Shown here one piece after another: positions 17,143-26,481 of a stretch of DNA of 64,000 nucleotides (positions are counted from its first letter, which is position 1; every line of letters starts with the position of its first letter). Below the pieces are notes generated by a model. The model was not told the DNA's origin, did not search any database, and saw nothing but the letters and a program-made list of their open reading frames with translations. This DNA comes from Rhodopseudomonas palustris (lineage in GTDB: Bacteria > Pseudomonadota > Alphaproteobacteria > Rhizobiales > Xanthobacteraceae): assembly GCF_003031265.1 (NCBI RefSeq), contig NZ_CP019966.1, positions 4,931,501 through 4,995,500 of the forward strand, written 5' to 3'. The translations under genes and the position numbers were made by a program.

Positions 17143-18557
17143 GCGGCACCTCCGGAAAAGCGCGGCGGCGCCGCGGTGGTGTGGCGGGCGAGTAGCAGCG
17201 CGATCGCACAGGAGCCGAGCCGAGCCAGCGTCTTGTCGGCGCGGCTGGTGAGGATGATCGGCACTCGCGCGCCGAGCACGATCCCGGCAACGCGGGCGTG
17301 TGCCAGATACTCGAGCTGCTTGGCGAGCATGTTGCCGGCCTCGAGGTCCGGCACCACGAAGATGTCGGCGCGCCCTGCGACCGGCGAGACGATGCCCTTG
17401 GTTTTGGCGGCCTCTTCCGACACCGCGTTGTCGAAGGCCAGCGGCCCGTCGAGGATGCCGCCTTTGATCTGGCCGCGCTCGGCCATCTTGCACAATGCGG
17501 CTGCGTCGAGCGTCGAGCGGATGCTCTCGGTGACGGTTTCAACCGCCGACAGGATCGCCACCCGCGGCTCGGCGATGCCCAGCGCATGCGCCAGATCGAT
17601 CGCGTTCTGGATGATGTCGCGCTTATCGGCGAGCGTGGGGTAGATGTTGATCGCCGCGTCGGTGACCAGCAGCGCGCGGGGATAGTCCGGCGCGTCGATC
17701 GCATAGACATGGCTGATACGGCGTGCGGTGCGGAGACCGCGGGCACGATCGACCACCGCGTGCATCAGCTCGTCGGTGTGCAGGGCGCCCTTCATCACCG
17801 CCTCGACCTCGCCGGCCCGCGCCATCGCCACCCCGGCTTCGGCAGCAGCCGCACTGTGCTCGACCGCGACGATCTCATAGCCGGCAAGATCAACCGCAGC
17901 CTGGGCGGCGGCGGCGCGGATCTTGGCTTCCGGTCCGACCAGCACCGGCACGATCAGCCCCTCGCGCGCCGCCTCGACGGCGCCGAGCAGCGAGGCGGAA
18001 TCCACCGGATGCACCACCGCAGTGCGGATCGGCTGCAGCCCGCGCGTCATTTCGATCAGCCGCTCGTAGCGCTGAGCGGTGCGATTGAGATCGATTTCCG
18101 GCAGCAGCACCCGCGGCCGCGAAATCTTCTCGACCGGCGCGATCACTTCGGCAAGGCCGGTGATCACCTCTTCGCCGCGCTGATTGGTGGCGCGGCAATC
18201 CAGCAGCAAGCGTTTCTTGGCCGCGTTCTTCTCTTTCACCGTGACCGTGACGGTCACAGTGTCGCCGAGCAGCACGGGCCTTGCGAACCGCAGCGATTGG
18301 TCGAGATAGATCGTGCCGGGGCCGGGCAGTTGCGTACCGAGCAGGGTCGAGATCAGCGCCCCGCCCCACATGCCGTGCGCCACCACCTGATGAAACATGT
18401 CACTTTTGGCGAAAGCCGCGTCGACATGCATCGGGTTGACGTCGCCGGACATCACCGCGAACACCTCGATGTCGCGATAGGTCAGCGTCCGAACCAGACT
18501 GGCGGTGTCACCGACTTCGATCTCATCGAAGGTACGGTTTTGGATCTGCTCCATCAT
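17139..18557 (-). CDS. Fused MaoC hydratase domain and phosphate acetyl/butyryltransferase
   Basis: This 472-residue protein joins an N-terminal MaoC-like hotdog domain (residues about 1-150, with MSGDVNPMHVDAAFAKSDMF and VVAHGMWGGALISTLLG) to a C-terminal phosphotransacylase (about 165-460, with AVMKGALHTDELMHAVV, LVTDAAINIYPTLADKRDI and KGGILDGPLAFDNAVS). The second half converts acyl-CoA plus phosphate to acyl phosphate for the adjacent acetate kinase. The hydratase half could process crotonyl-CoA-type intermediates. Two ATG codons (18557 and 18554) follow a GGAG; I list the first. Such fusions occur in alphaproteobacteria beside ackA and fabI. Confidence 0.92.
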   Translation of the reverse strand: MMEQIQNRTFDEIEVGDTASLVRTLTYRDIEVFAVMSGDVNPMHVDAAFAKSDMFHQVVAHGMWGGALISTLLGTQLPGPGTIYLDQSLRFARPVLLGDTVTVTVTVKEKNAAKKRLLLDCRATNQRGEEVITGLAEVIAPVEKISRPRVLLPEIDLNRTAQRYERLIEMTRGLQPIRTAVVHPVDSASLLGAVEAAREGLIVPVLVGPEAKIRAAAAQAAVDLAGYEIVAVEHSAAAAEAGVAMARAGEVEAVMKGALHTDELMHAVVDRARGLRTARRISHVYAIDAPDYPRALLVTDAAINIYPTLADKRDIIQNAIDLAHALGIAEPRVAILSAVETVTESIRSTLDAAALCKMAERGQIKGGILDGPLAFDNAVSEEAAKTKGIVSPVAGRADIFVVPDLEAGNMLAKQLEYLAHARVAGIVLGARVPIILTSRADKTLARLGSCAIALLLARHTTAAPPRFSGGAA

Positions 18558-18577
18558 GTTTCTCCAGCCAGTTCCGA

Positions 18578-19339
18578 TCAGCCGATCACATGATAGCCGG
18601 CGTCGATGTATTCGATATTGCCGGTGAGCGACCGCGCGCCGTCCCCGACCAGAAAAGCGGCAACCGCGCCGACATCCTCGATGCTGACGAGCTGATGCGC
18701 CGGCAGCCGGGCGCGTGTACGCTCCAGCAGTTCGTCGAACCGCGCGATACCCGACGCCGCCCGCGTCATCAGCGGCCCCGGCGACAGCGCATGAACGCGG
18801 ATCTTCTTCGGCGCCAGCTCGGCCGCCATGTAGCGCACCGAGCTTTCCAGCGCCGCTTTCACCGGGCCCATCAGGTTGTAGTCTTCGACCACCTTCTCCG
18901 AGCCGTAGAACGACACGGTGAGCAGGCAGCCGCCGTCCGGCATCAGCGGCTCGGCGAGCTTGGCCATGCGGATGAACGAGTGACACGACACGTCCATCGC
19001 CATCGCGAAGCCGGCCTGCGAGCAATCGACCACGCGGCCGTGGAGGTCTTCCTTCGGCGCGAACGCGATCGAATGCAGCAGGAAGTCGAGCCGGCCCCAT
19101 TGCTGGGAGATCCGTTCGAACACAGCCTCGAGTTGACCCGGCTCGCGCACGTCACACGGCACCACGATCGGACAGCCGAGCTGTTCAGCGAGCGGGACGA
19201 CGTGAGGCGCGGCCTTGTCGTTGAGATACGTGACGGCGAGTTCGGCGCCGGCGTCGCGAAACGCGCGCGCGCAACCGAATGCGATGCTCTGATCGTTGGC
19301 AATGCCGACGACCAGGCCCTTCTTACCCTGCAGGTTCAT
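18578..19339 (-). CDS. fabI: Enoyl-[acyl-carrier-protein] reductase, FabI type
   Basis: A 253-residue short-chain-type reductase completes the fatty acid elongation cycle by reducing enoyl-ACP with NAD(P)H. The FabI-specific nucleotide motif GIANDQSIAFGCA and the catalytic Tyr-x6-Lys in EDYNLMGPVKAALES (Y154, K161) are present. The first active-site tyrosine of FabI (Y146 of E. coli) aligns with F144 here, in SFYGSEK. Because it heads an operon with phosphotransacetylase and acetate kinase, it may be a second, specialised FabI rather than the main one. The gap to the next gene is 20 bp. Confidence 0.9.
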   Translation of the reverse strand: MNLQGKKGLVVGIANDQSIAFGCARAFRDAGAELAVTYLNDKAAPHVVPLAEQLGCPIVVPCDVREPGQLEAVFERISQQWGRLDFLLHSIAFAPKEDLHGRVVDCSQAGFAMAMDVSCHSFIRMAKLAEPLMPDGGCLLTVSFYGSEKVVEDYNLMGPVKAALESSVRYMAAELAPKKIRVHALSPGPLMTRAASGIARFDELLERTRARLPAHQLVSIEDVGAVAAFLVGDGARSLTGNIEYIDAGYHVIG

Positions 19340-19422
19340 TTGCTCTCCGTAACCTCAGCACCGTGTCATCACCATGACAGGTGCATGCGACCAACCGCCG
19401 AGCGCGGCTGGCACGTCACCGC

Positions 19423-20292
19423 TCACTTCAGCAATTGCTGGCGCATCCGTAATAGCTCTTTGCGCCGGGCGGGCGTGGTCTCCGGATAGCTCATTTTGAG
19501 GGATTCCATGGTCTCGACGATCACCTGCGAGACGATCAGTCGCGCATTTTCCTTGTCGTCGGCCGGAACGGCGAACCACGGCGAGTCATCACTGGAGGTC
19601 TCGCTGAGGCACTTCTCGTAGGCGTCCATATAGTCGTCCCAGTACTGGCGCTCTTCGAGGTCGGCGGCGCTGAACTTCCAGTTCTTCTCCGGCTCGTCGA
19701 TCCGCGCCAGGAAGCGCTTGCATTGCTCCTCCTTCGACAAATGCAGAAAGAATTTGACGATCCGGGTGCCGTTGGCGTGCAGATGTTCCTCCAGATTGCG
19801 GATCGACCGGTAGCGTTTGTGCCAGAATGATTTGCCGAAGTTTTCGCCATTCGGCACCTGCTCGCTCTGCAGGATGTCCGGGTGAACCCGGACGATCAGC
19901 ACCTCTTCATAGTAGGACCGATTGAAGATGCCGATCCGGCCACGCTCCGGCAGGTCGCGGGTGGTCCGCCACAGAAAGTCGTGCTGCAGCTCGGTCGCGC
20001 TCGGGTGCTTGAAGCTGAACACCTGGCAGCCCTGCGGATTGACCCCGGACATCACGTGCCGGATCACCCCATCCTTGCCGGCGGCGTCCATAGCCTGGAA
20101 GATCAGCAGCACGGCGTGGCGGTTGCTGGCATAAAGCAGCTGCTGCAGGTCGCTCAGCCGTTCGACCTGGGCGCGGAGCAATTCGTGGTAGTGCTCCTTG
20201 GATTCGTAGAACGGATCGACCTTGGTGGGCCATTTGCCGAGGTCGACTTTATCGCCCTCCTCGACCCGGAATTGCTTGGTCTTGATCTTCAT
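19423..20292 (-). CDS. ppk2: Polyphosphate kinase 2 family protein
   Basis: This 289-residue PPK2-fold enzyme transfers phosphate between polyphosphate and nucleotides. It has the Walker A-like [20 protein letters not shown] (about 63-82) and the Walker B-like [18 protein letters not shown], followed by a lid with several Arg/Lys. The [17 protein letters not shown] context resembles the class that phosphorylates AMP and ADP, though the class call is tentative. I chose ATG 20292 ([13 protein letters not shown]) with a GAGG site upstream; longer frames enter poorly coding sequence. It stands between fabI and an unannotated 380-bp gap. Confidence 0.92.
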   Translation of the reverse strand: MKIKTKQFRVEEGDKVDLGKWPTKVDPFYESKEHYHELLRAQVERLSDLQQLLYASNRHAVLLIFQAMDAAGKDGVIRHVMSGVNPQGCQVFSFKHPSATELQHDFLWRTTRDLPERGRIGIFNRSYYEEVLIVRVHPDILQSEQVPNGENFGKSFWHKRYRSIRNLEEHLHANGTRIVKFFLHLSKEEQCKRFLARIDEPEKNWKFSAADLEERQYWDDYMDAYEKCLSETSSDDSPWFAVPADDKENARLIVSQVIVETMESLKMSYPETTPARRKELLRMRQQLLK

Positions 20293-20674
20293 TCCCGTCC
20301 TCTCGACGTCCTGAACCCGGGATCCGGCCGGCCGCCGCCCCGGCGGTCTCCCGTTCAGGGGAATTATAACCATCTGCGCGGCGAGGCCGCCACCGGCCCG
20401 TCCACGGCATTGAACTTAGTCAGGCTTCGTTCATGATCGGCGCCCTATGGTTGCAGCCGGCCGGGTATGGGCGCCACCAAGTGCACACCCGACATAAAGC
20501 GACCTCATTTGTACTTCATCTGCGCCCGGCCTGAGGGCTTATCTGGCGGCCTGAAGCGCTTGTGTAGTCAACGGAAATCACTATGGTGCGGGCCGCCCCG
20601 GACGGCCTCGGTTGCCGAACTGAGCCGGCACCCGTCGCTTCCGACGGTCCACAGCGCTGATAAGAGCGGTCGAG
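20293..20674. other. Intergenic region without recognised gene
   Basis: This 382-bp gap separates divergent ppk2 and the membrane protein gene at 20675. I see no convincing reading frame, RNA or repeat. It should hold the promoters of both neighbours. Confidence 0.5.
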
Positions 20675-22057
20675 ATGGACACTTCTATTCCTAGTAAGGT
20701 TCTCGCCGCGCAGGCGCGCCGGAGCAACGCGGCGCGGATCGCGCTGTTTGTTCTGCCGCTGCTGCTGCTGGCTCCGGCGATCTGGAACGGCTATCCGCTG
20801 CTCCAATACGACACCGGCGGCTACCTCGCCCGCTGGTACGAAGGTTACCTCGTCATCAACCGGGCGACCTCCTACGGCATCTACCTGCATCTCGGTGAGC
20901 AGACCCAGTTCTGGCTCAACCTCGGCTTCCAGGCGATCGTTTCGCTGTGGCTGATCCAACTGACGCTGCGGGTATTCGGTATTACCAAACCGTTTCGGCT
21001 TGCAGCGATCGGCGTCGGCCTGATCGCCACCACGGCACTGCCGTGGATCACCAGCATGCTGCTGACCGATATCTTCGCCGGCCTGTCGGTACTGTCGCTG
21101 TTCCTGCTGATCGCGTATCGCGACCAGACCTCGGCGGTCGAAAAGGTTCTGCTGTTCGCCTTCACGGCGTTCGCCGCCTCGACCCACAGCGCCACCATGA
21201 TCGTGCTCACCGGCGTGTGCGTCGCCGGTTGGCTGCTGCTGCCCTGGCTGCGCGGCCGGGTCACCGCGTCGGGCCTCACGCTTGCCAGCTCGGCCCTGGT
21301 GGTCGGCGCGCTGCTGGTGCTCAGCTGCAACTACGCCCTGTCGGGCAAATTCACCTGGACCCCGGGCGGCTCCGGCGTTGCTTTCGGCCGGATGCTGCAG
21401 GATGGCATCGTCAAGCGCTACCTCGACGACCACTGCCCCAAGCAACAGCTCAAGCTGTGCCCCTATAAGGACGAGCTGCCGCCGACCGGCGACGACTTCC
21501 TGTGGGGCGGCAACAACATGTTCGACAAGCTCGGCCGCTTCGAGGGCATGAGCGACGAGATGGAATTCATCTCCAAGCAGGCCGTGACCGCCTATCCGTG
21601 GATGCAGTTCAAGGCTGCTGCCAAGGCGACTTGGGATCAGCTGGTGCATGTGGCAACCGGTGAAGGCACCAACGGCTGGCTGCCGCACACCTACGGCATC
21701 ATCGAGCGCTATCTGCCCGAGCAGAGTGCGGCGATGCGGGCGGCCAAGCAGCAGCATTGGGACATCAACTTCGACGCCGTGAACCTGGTCCACGTGCCGG
21801 TGGCGCTGGGATCGATGGTACTGATGCTGATGATCCTCGGCTCGGCGCTGTGGCGGCACCGGCTCGACGACGTGACCCTGCTGGCCGGCACGGTGACGCT
21901 GGCGCTGCTCGGCAATGCGCTGATCTGCGGCATCATCTCGGGACCGCATGACCGTTATGGTTCGCGGATCGTCTGGATCGCTACTTTCACGGCGATGATC
22001 GCGGCGATCAAATACTTCATCGACGACCACGACACCGCCGACGACGGCACGGATTGA
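20675..22057 (+). CDS. Polytopic membrane protein of unknown function
   Basis: The 460-residue protein starts at ATG 20675. It has a hydrophobic segment near residues 22-40, several more between about 85 and 230, a roughly 130-residue hydrophilic loop with four cysteines and the phrase YKDELPPTGDDFLWGGNNMFDKLG, and further segments near the C terminus. The layout of an early YDTGGYLARWYEG loop after the first helix and a large extramembrane domain recalls membrane glycosyltransferases, but I cannot assign a family. A strong hairpin terminator follows at 22089-22113. Confidence 0.75.
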   Translation: MDTSIPSKVLAAQARRSNAARIALFVLPLLLLAPAIWNGYPLLQYDTGGYLARWYEGYLVINRATSYGIYLHLGEQTQFWLNLGFQAIVSLWLIQLTLRVFGITKPFRLAAIGVGLIATTALPWITSMLLTDIFAGLSVLSLFLLIAYRDQTSAVEKVLLFAFTAFAASTHSATMIVLTGVCVAGWLLLPWLRGRVTASGLTLASSALVVGALLVLSCNYALSGKFTWTPGGSGVAFGRMLQDGIVKRYLDDHCPKQQLKLCPYKDELPPTGDDFLWGGNNMFDKLGRFEGMSDEMEFISKQAVTAYPWMQFKAAAKATWDQLVHVATGEGTNGWLPHTYGIIERYLPEQSAAMRAAKQQHWDINFDAVNLVHVPVALGSMVLMLMILGSALWRHRLDDVTLLAGTVTLALLGNALICGIISGPHDRYGSRIVWIATFTAMIAAIKYFIDDHDTADDGTD

Positions 22058-22088
22058 TCGTCGCTTTCGACAAACTCCACAAACAAAG

Positions 22089-22113
22089 GCCGCGCGGACC
22101 TAGTCCGCGCGGC
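22089..22113. terminator. Bidirectional terminator hairpin
   Basis: A perfect 11-bp stem GCCGCGCGGAC / GTCCGCGCGGC with a three-base loop is flanked by AAACAAAG on the left and TTTGTCGTTT on the right. It lies between the convergent membrane protein gene and the BA14K gene and can serve both strands. Confidence 0.85.
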
Positions 22114-22138
22114 TTTGTCGTTTCAGATGGCCCTGGTG

Positions 22139-22543
22139 TTACGGGCAGGGGTGACGCTGGCCGTCATAGCCGAGATAGGTGCCTGAGGCCGGATCGTACG
22201 ACCGGAAGCGCTGCGAGCAGTACGCGTCGGCGTCGGCTGCACCGGCCTGTGCCTGACTGTTGGCGATCGCGCCGCCGATGATCGCGCCGGCAGCGAGGCC
22301 GCCGATCGCCGGGCCCCAGCCATAGCCGCCGTGGCGATGGTAGCCGCCATGGCCCCAGCCGCGGTGGCCGTGCCACCCGCCACCATGGTAGCCATGATGG
22401 CGCCATTGCACCTGCTGAACGGCGGCCGGCGCCTGCTGTGACGCGGCACCGGGCATCATCGGAGCGGCGGCCGCAGGCGCGGACGCCACGGCGAGCGAAC
22501 CCAGCACCAGCGCGGCTGCGGGCAACATGCGCGATATCATCAT
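22139..22543 (-). CDS. BA14K-like secreted protein
   Basis: A 134-residue small exported protein has an N-terminal signal peptide (MMISRMLPAAALVLGSLAVA, cut near AAAAP). A His/Gly-rich stretch (HHGYHGGGWHGHRGWGHGG) and a glycine-zipper-like hydrophobic segment (GGLAAGAIIGGAIANS) follow. The C terminus CSQRFRSYDPASGTYLGYDG is the BA14K motif (Pfam BA14K, first known as a Brucella antigen with lectin-like behaviour). GGGAGAG precedes the ATG pair at 22543. The location is probably the cell envelope, and the function is not established. Confidence 0.9.
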   Translation of the reverse strand: MMISRMLPAAALVLGSLAVASAPAAAAPMMPGAASQQAPAAVQQVQWRHHGYHGGGWHGHRGWGHGGYHRHGGYGWGPAIGGLAAGAIIGGAIANSQAQAGAADADAYCSQRFRSYDPASGTYLGYDGQRHPCP

Positions 22544-22824
22544 TGAACTCTCCCTGTTTCTCGAAATCCGTTCGACATCGTCCGGCGCTCCGAGAGCCGG
22601 CTGCGCAGACGGTCTGCTCCGACAACGGCTGGTACCACCGACCGTTCCGATATTTGGCTGCGACGGAGTGCGCGGGCCGCCACCGCACACAATCAAGTTC
22701 CTTTGCCTGCATCGGGTGCAACGCTGCGTCCCCGGCGACTCGAAATACGTGAGGAAGCGTAACCGCCAGCAGATGGTCGATGCGCAGCCGGTCGCGATCC
22801 GCGCCGCCGATGCGGGGATATCGA

Positions 22825-23880
22825 TCAGCGCCGCGCCGCAACAGGCGGCGGAATAGCTCGGACGCCACCGCTCCCTCGCCGCTCGGCGCGGGCAGCGGCA
22901 GTGAGCAGAGCCGCACCGGCTGCCAGCGCCCCCAGGGCCAAGCCGGCGCGGAGCCAAGCCGGATTGAATGGAAACACCCGCGGCGACGCCTGCCGGTCGA
23001 ACCTGCCATGCGCGCCGGGATCACCGCGGCCGGCCGCAAACAGATTATCAGGCCGGTTCGGCATCTCCGGCGCGTCGCTGGTCTCGTTGTCGACACCGGC
23101 ACGCGCCAAAATGCGATCGGCGACGGATGGCATCAGCATCTGCGCGACGATCGCCTTGACGGCGAAGGAACCGACCCAATATTCGCGCGGCGCCCGCTCG
23201 GCGGCGCGAACCACCGCCTCTGCAATTGCTTCAGGCTGACAGATCGGCGGCACCGGTGCCGCCTTGCGATCGAACTTGTTGCGGGCCCAATCGAACTGCG
23301 GCGTATTCACCGCAGGCAGATGCACCATGGTGAGGGTGATGGCGCTGTTCTCGTTCAGCAGCTCACTGCGCAACGAGTCGATGAACCCACGGGTTGCAGC
23401 CTTGGCGGCGCAATACGGTGCCTGGAATGGAATCGAGCGATACGCCAGCGCCGAACCGATCGAGATGATCGCACCGCGGTTGCGCGGACGCATGTGACGC
23501 AGCGCCGCCAGCGTGCCGTACACTTGGCCGAGATAGCTGACCGTGGTGACTTGGTGAAATTCGTCGGGCGTCAGGTCAACGCTCGCGCCGTACACTGTCA
23601 CCATCGCGTTGTTAACCCAAAGGTCGATCGGACCGAGCTTGGCCTCGACGCGCGCGGCAGCGTCGAGCATCGCATTGGCATCGGCGACATCAGCCTCGAT
23701 CACCAGTGCTTCGCCGCCGAGGCCAATGATCTCACGCCGGGTGCTTTCGAGTCCTTCGCGCCCTCGCGCGATCAGGCCGACTTTGCAGCCGCGGCGACCG
23801 AACGCCACCGCGATCGCCCGGCCGACGCCCGCACTGGCGCCGGTCACCACCACCGTTTCGATGACGTCGCGCCTGGTCAT
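22825..23880 (-). CDS. SDR family oxidoreductase with C-terminal extension
   Basis: This 351-residue short-chain dehydrogenase has the NAD(P) motif TGASAGVGRAIAVAF, NNAMV, Ser in ISIGSALAYRS and the catalytic YCAAKAA (Tyr-x3-Lys). The core domain ends near residue 250. The rest includes a proline/arginine-rich stretch and a late hydrophobic segment (WLRAGLALGALAAGAALLTA) that may anchor it to the membrane. ATG 23880 has a GGGAG site; the open frame upstream of it lacks homology. Substrate unknown. Confidence 0.88.
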   Translation of the reverse strand: MTRRDVIETVVVTGASAGVGRAIAVAFGRRGCKVGLIARGREGLESTRREIIGLGGEALVIEADVADANAMLDAAARVEAKLGPIDLWVNNAMVTVYGASVDLTPDEFHQVTTVSYLGQVYGTLAALRHMRPRNRGAIISIGSALAYRSIPFQAPYCAAKAATRGFIDSLRSELLNENSAITLTMVHLPAVNTPQFDWARNKFDRKAAPVPPICQPEAIAEAVVRAAERAPREYWVGSFAVKAIVAQMLMPSVADRILARAGVDNETSDAPEMPNRPDNLFAAGRGDPGAHGRFDRQASPRVFPFNPAWLRAGLALGALAAGAALLTAAARAERRGSGGVRAIPPPVAARR

Positions 23881-24001
23881 CAGAACTCCCTTTGCGATCC
23901 GGACAAAGACGATTTGTCCCAACAACGCGGCAGCAACGTTCCAGGTTGCTCTGCCGAAGGTGAAATCTCGGCCAGGCGGCTCACAACGACGGCGCAAACG
24001 A

Positions 24002-24030
24002 ACAAGGGACGGCGCTGAGCCGTCCCTTGT
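24002..24030 (-). terminator. Rho-independent terminator of the DegP-type protease gene
   Basis: A perfect 12-bp stem ACAAGGGACGGC / GCCGTCCCTTGT with a five-base loop lies 30 bp beyond the protease stop codon. On the minus strand it is followed by TCGTTTG. It may also stop read-through in the other direction. Confidence 0.85.
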
Positions 24031-24059
24031 CATCGTTCACGAGATGGATGCCGTGTGGC

Positions 24060-25622
24060 TCAGCCCTTGGCGATCGGCACCGCGACGAAGCGGGCAGCCG
24101 AGTCCGCCGTCTTCACCCGCATCAGCACGGTCTTCTTGCCGTCCTTGCTGGCTTCGGTCAGCGCGTTGCGGACGTCGCCAGTGTTGGTCACCGCCTTGCC
24201 GCCGACGTCGAGAATGACGTCGCCGGTACGCAGGCCCTTGTCGGCGGCAGGTCCGTCCGGATCGATGCCGGTGACGACCACGCCGTTCTTGCCGGCACCA
24301 TCGACGTCGCTGGCCGGCGCTACGCGCAGGCCGAGATACGGGCGAGCGCCGTCGCGATCACCGCTGTTGTCGGCGACCTTCTGATGATCACCGGGCATTT
24401 CGGCGAGCGTCAGATCGATAGTCTTGGATTGGCCGTTGTGCAGCACGTCAAGCTTCACCGAGGAGCCCGGCGTCAGCGTGCTGATGGTGCGGGCGAGCGC
24501 GCGGGAGTCCTTGACCTCCTTGCCGTCGACCGCGGTGATCACGTCGCCGGCCTTGATGCCGGCCTTCGCGGCCGGGCTGCCGTCCTGCGGACTGTCGACC
24601 AGGGCGCCGCGGGCCTGCTTCATGCCCAGGCTGTCGGCGATCTCCGCCGTCACCGGCTGTACCTGGACGCCGAGCCAGCCGCGGGTGACGTAGCCCTTGT
24701 CCTTGAGCTGCGACACCACCAGCTTCGCGGTCGCGGCCGGAATATCGAAGCCGATGCCGACCGAGCCGCCCGACGGCGAATAGATTGCGGTGTTGACGCC
24801 GATCACATTGCCATTGGTGTCGAACGCCGGGCCGCCGGAATTGCCCTTGTTGATCGGCGCGTCGATCTGCACGTAGTCGTCATAGGGGCCCGAGCCGATG
24901 TCACGGCCACGCGCCGAAACGATGCCGGCCGTCACCGTGCCGCCGAGACCGAACGGATTGCCGACCGCGATCACCCAGTCGCCGACTCGCGCCGGCGCAT
25001 CGGCGAAGTTGACGTGCGGAAAGTCCGTCTTGCCGTCGACCTTGATCAGCGCCAGGTCGGTCTTGTCGTCAGTGCCGACGACCTTCGCGGTATAGATGGT
25101 GCCGTCATCGGTTGTCACCTGCACCGACTTGGCGTGATCGACCACATGATTGTTGGTGACTGCGTAGCCGTCGGCGGTGATGAAGAAGCCGGAGCCTTCG
25201 CCGGTGATCATCTGGTGCCGCTTCGGCATGCCTTCAGGGCCGCGGAAGCCGAACTGACGCTCGAACTGCTGGAACGGCGCGAGGCCGCGCGGCATCTGCA
25301 TCTGGTCGCCGTCACCATCGTCACGCACCAGCGGCGTGGTCTGGCGATCGTCATCGATCTTGACCCGGACCGAAATCACCGCCGGCTTCACCTTGTCGAC
25401 CAGATCGCCGAACCCGGCCGGCGCCGGCTTGCCGTTCTCGGCCGCGTAGGCCGGAGACGTCAGCGACGGCATCTCGCGGGTGAGATAGCCGGCGCCGCCG
25501 AGCGCCACCACCATGCTCAAGCCGGCAGCGGAAGCCAGCAGCGAGAGACGCCGCGGCCTCAACACTTTGCGGATATGAGCCTCGGTTTGAGCTGATACGT
25601 GGTCGAACTGGTCGCCTTGCAT
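24060..25622 (-). CDS. Periplasmic Do/DegP-type serine protease
   Basis: A 520-residue HtrA-family protease degrades or refolds damaged envelope proteins. The N terminus has one membrane/signal segment (about 26-47). The trypsin-like domain carries the full triad: H159 in TNNHVVDH, D189 in DKTDLALIK and S262 in KGNSGGPAF. Two PDZ domains follow (about 310-400 and 425-515; KAGIKAGDVITAVDGK and ADKGLRTGDVILDVGG). ATG 25622 with GGAG upstream was chosen over a longer frame. A terminator hairpin lies downstream. Confidence 0.93.
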   Translation of the reverse strand: MQGDQFDHVSAQTEAHIRKVLRPRRLSLLASAAGLSMVVALGGAGYLTREMPSLTSPAYAAENGKPAPAGFGDLVDKVKPAVISVRVKIDDDRQTTPLVRDDGDGDQMQMPRGLAPFQQFERQFGFRGPEGMPKRHQMITGEGSGFFITADGYAVTNNHVVDHAKSVQVTTDDGTIYTAKVVGTDDKTDLALIKVDGKTDFPHVNFADAPARVGDWVIAVGNPFGLGGTVTAGIVSARGRDIGSGPYDDYVQIDAPINKGNSGGPAFDTNGNVIGVNTAIYSPSGGSVGIGFDIPAATAKLVVSQLKDKGYVTRGWLGVQVQPVTAEIADSLGMKQARGALVDSPQDGSPAAKAGIKAGDVITAVDGKEVKDSRALARTISTLTPGSSVKLDVLHNGQSKTIDLTLAEMPGDHQKVADNSGDRDGARPYLGLRVAPASDVDGAGKNGVVVTGIDPDGPAADKGLRTGDVILDVGGKAVTNTGDVRNALTEASKDGKKTVLMRVKTADSAARFVAVPIAKG

Positions 25623-25884
25623 GACGTGGTCTCCATCTGGTCGATCGTGAGCGTGAAACGATGAGACCGAATATAGGAGAGCGACCTTACGGCGAGCTGT
25701 GCCGGATATTAATCTTCGGCAAGATGCTATCACGCGCACGCGAGCACCGACCGGGACGTTTCGCGCGGAGAGAAATGGAAGACGCGGTGCTTACTTACGA
25801 TTCTGTAAGGGCAGATCAAATGCGAAATTGGCTCACATGCGAGAGTGACGGCGTCTGCGCTGGCACACGCCGTCTCCTGCTCGC

Positions 25885-26373
25885 TTAGCGGCGCTTCATC
25901 GAGACCGAGATCTGCCGCACGTCATTGCCTTGCGGCACGATCGTGACCGACTGCGCCGCACCGCGGGACGCGACCGACAACGAGGCATTGAAGCCCGGTC
26001 CCGCCACTTGCGCCGAAATGTTGCCGCCGCGCACCGTGCCCGACACATTGCCGGTGACGTTGCGCGTCGCCTCGCTCCAGGTCCCGGAGAGGCGTCCCCC
26101 GGTCTCTTCGACGTTGCTCGAAATGTCGAACTTGTAGCTGTCGCTGGCGCAGGTCAGCTTCTGCTGCATCAGACGGCCGTCGCCGCCAACCGCGTAAGAC
26201 GCCTGGCAGCGAATCCGCTCGGCCGAGCCGTCCGACATCTGCACCCGTCCATTGCCCGCCCAGTATCCGGCCAAACCGTCGAAAGCCCCCGCGGCCACAC
26301 CCGCAGTGGGCGCGAGCAGCAGCGCACCAGCAAAGCCGGCGGCGAGGGCGGGAGCGGCGAAACGAAAGGTCAT
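25885..26373 (-). CDS. Secreted hypothetical protein
   Basis: The 162-residue protein has an N-terminal signal peptide (MTFRFAAPALAAGFAGALLL). The mature region is predicted mostly beta-stranded, with a WAGNGRVQMSDGSAERIRC start, SGTWSEATRNVTGNVSG in the middle and repeating VAGPGFNASLSV-type strands. Two cysteines (in RIRCQAS and LTCASD) may pair in the periplasm. A GGAGG site precedes ATG 26373. I recognise it only as a conserved small exported protein of this bacterial group; its role is unknown. Confidence 0.7.
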   Translation of the reverse strand: MTFRFAAPALAAGFAGALLLAPTAGVAAGAFDGLAGYWAGNGRVQMSDGSAERIRCQASYAVGGDGRLMQQKLTCASDSYKFDISSNVEETGGRLSGTWSEATRNVTGNVSGTVRGGNISAQVAGPGFNASLSVASRGAAQSVTIVPQGNDVRQISVSMKRR

Positions 26374-26481
26374 GAGGGCCTCCGGAGGACGAACGACAGC
26401 AAGCGGCGCAGAACCCCGCCGCGCGGGTCTTGCACAACGATCCTGCCGGCGTTCGGTTTCATCGGCCCTCGGCCGCAGCTT

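Noticed and set aside
17143..17493. Upstream extension of ackA within the Pta gene
   Set aside because: The acetate kinase N terminus (VLNAGSSSIKF) begins right at ATG 17142 with a strong ribosome binding site.
19364..19379. Small TGTCAT/ATGACA hairpin between ppk2 and fabI
   Set aside because: The six-base stem with no T-run is too weak to call a terminator.
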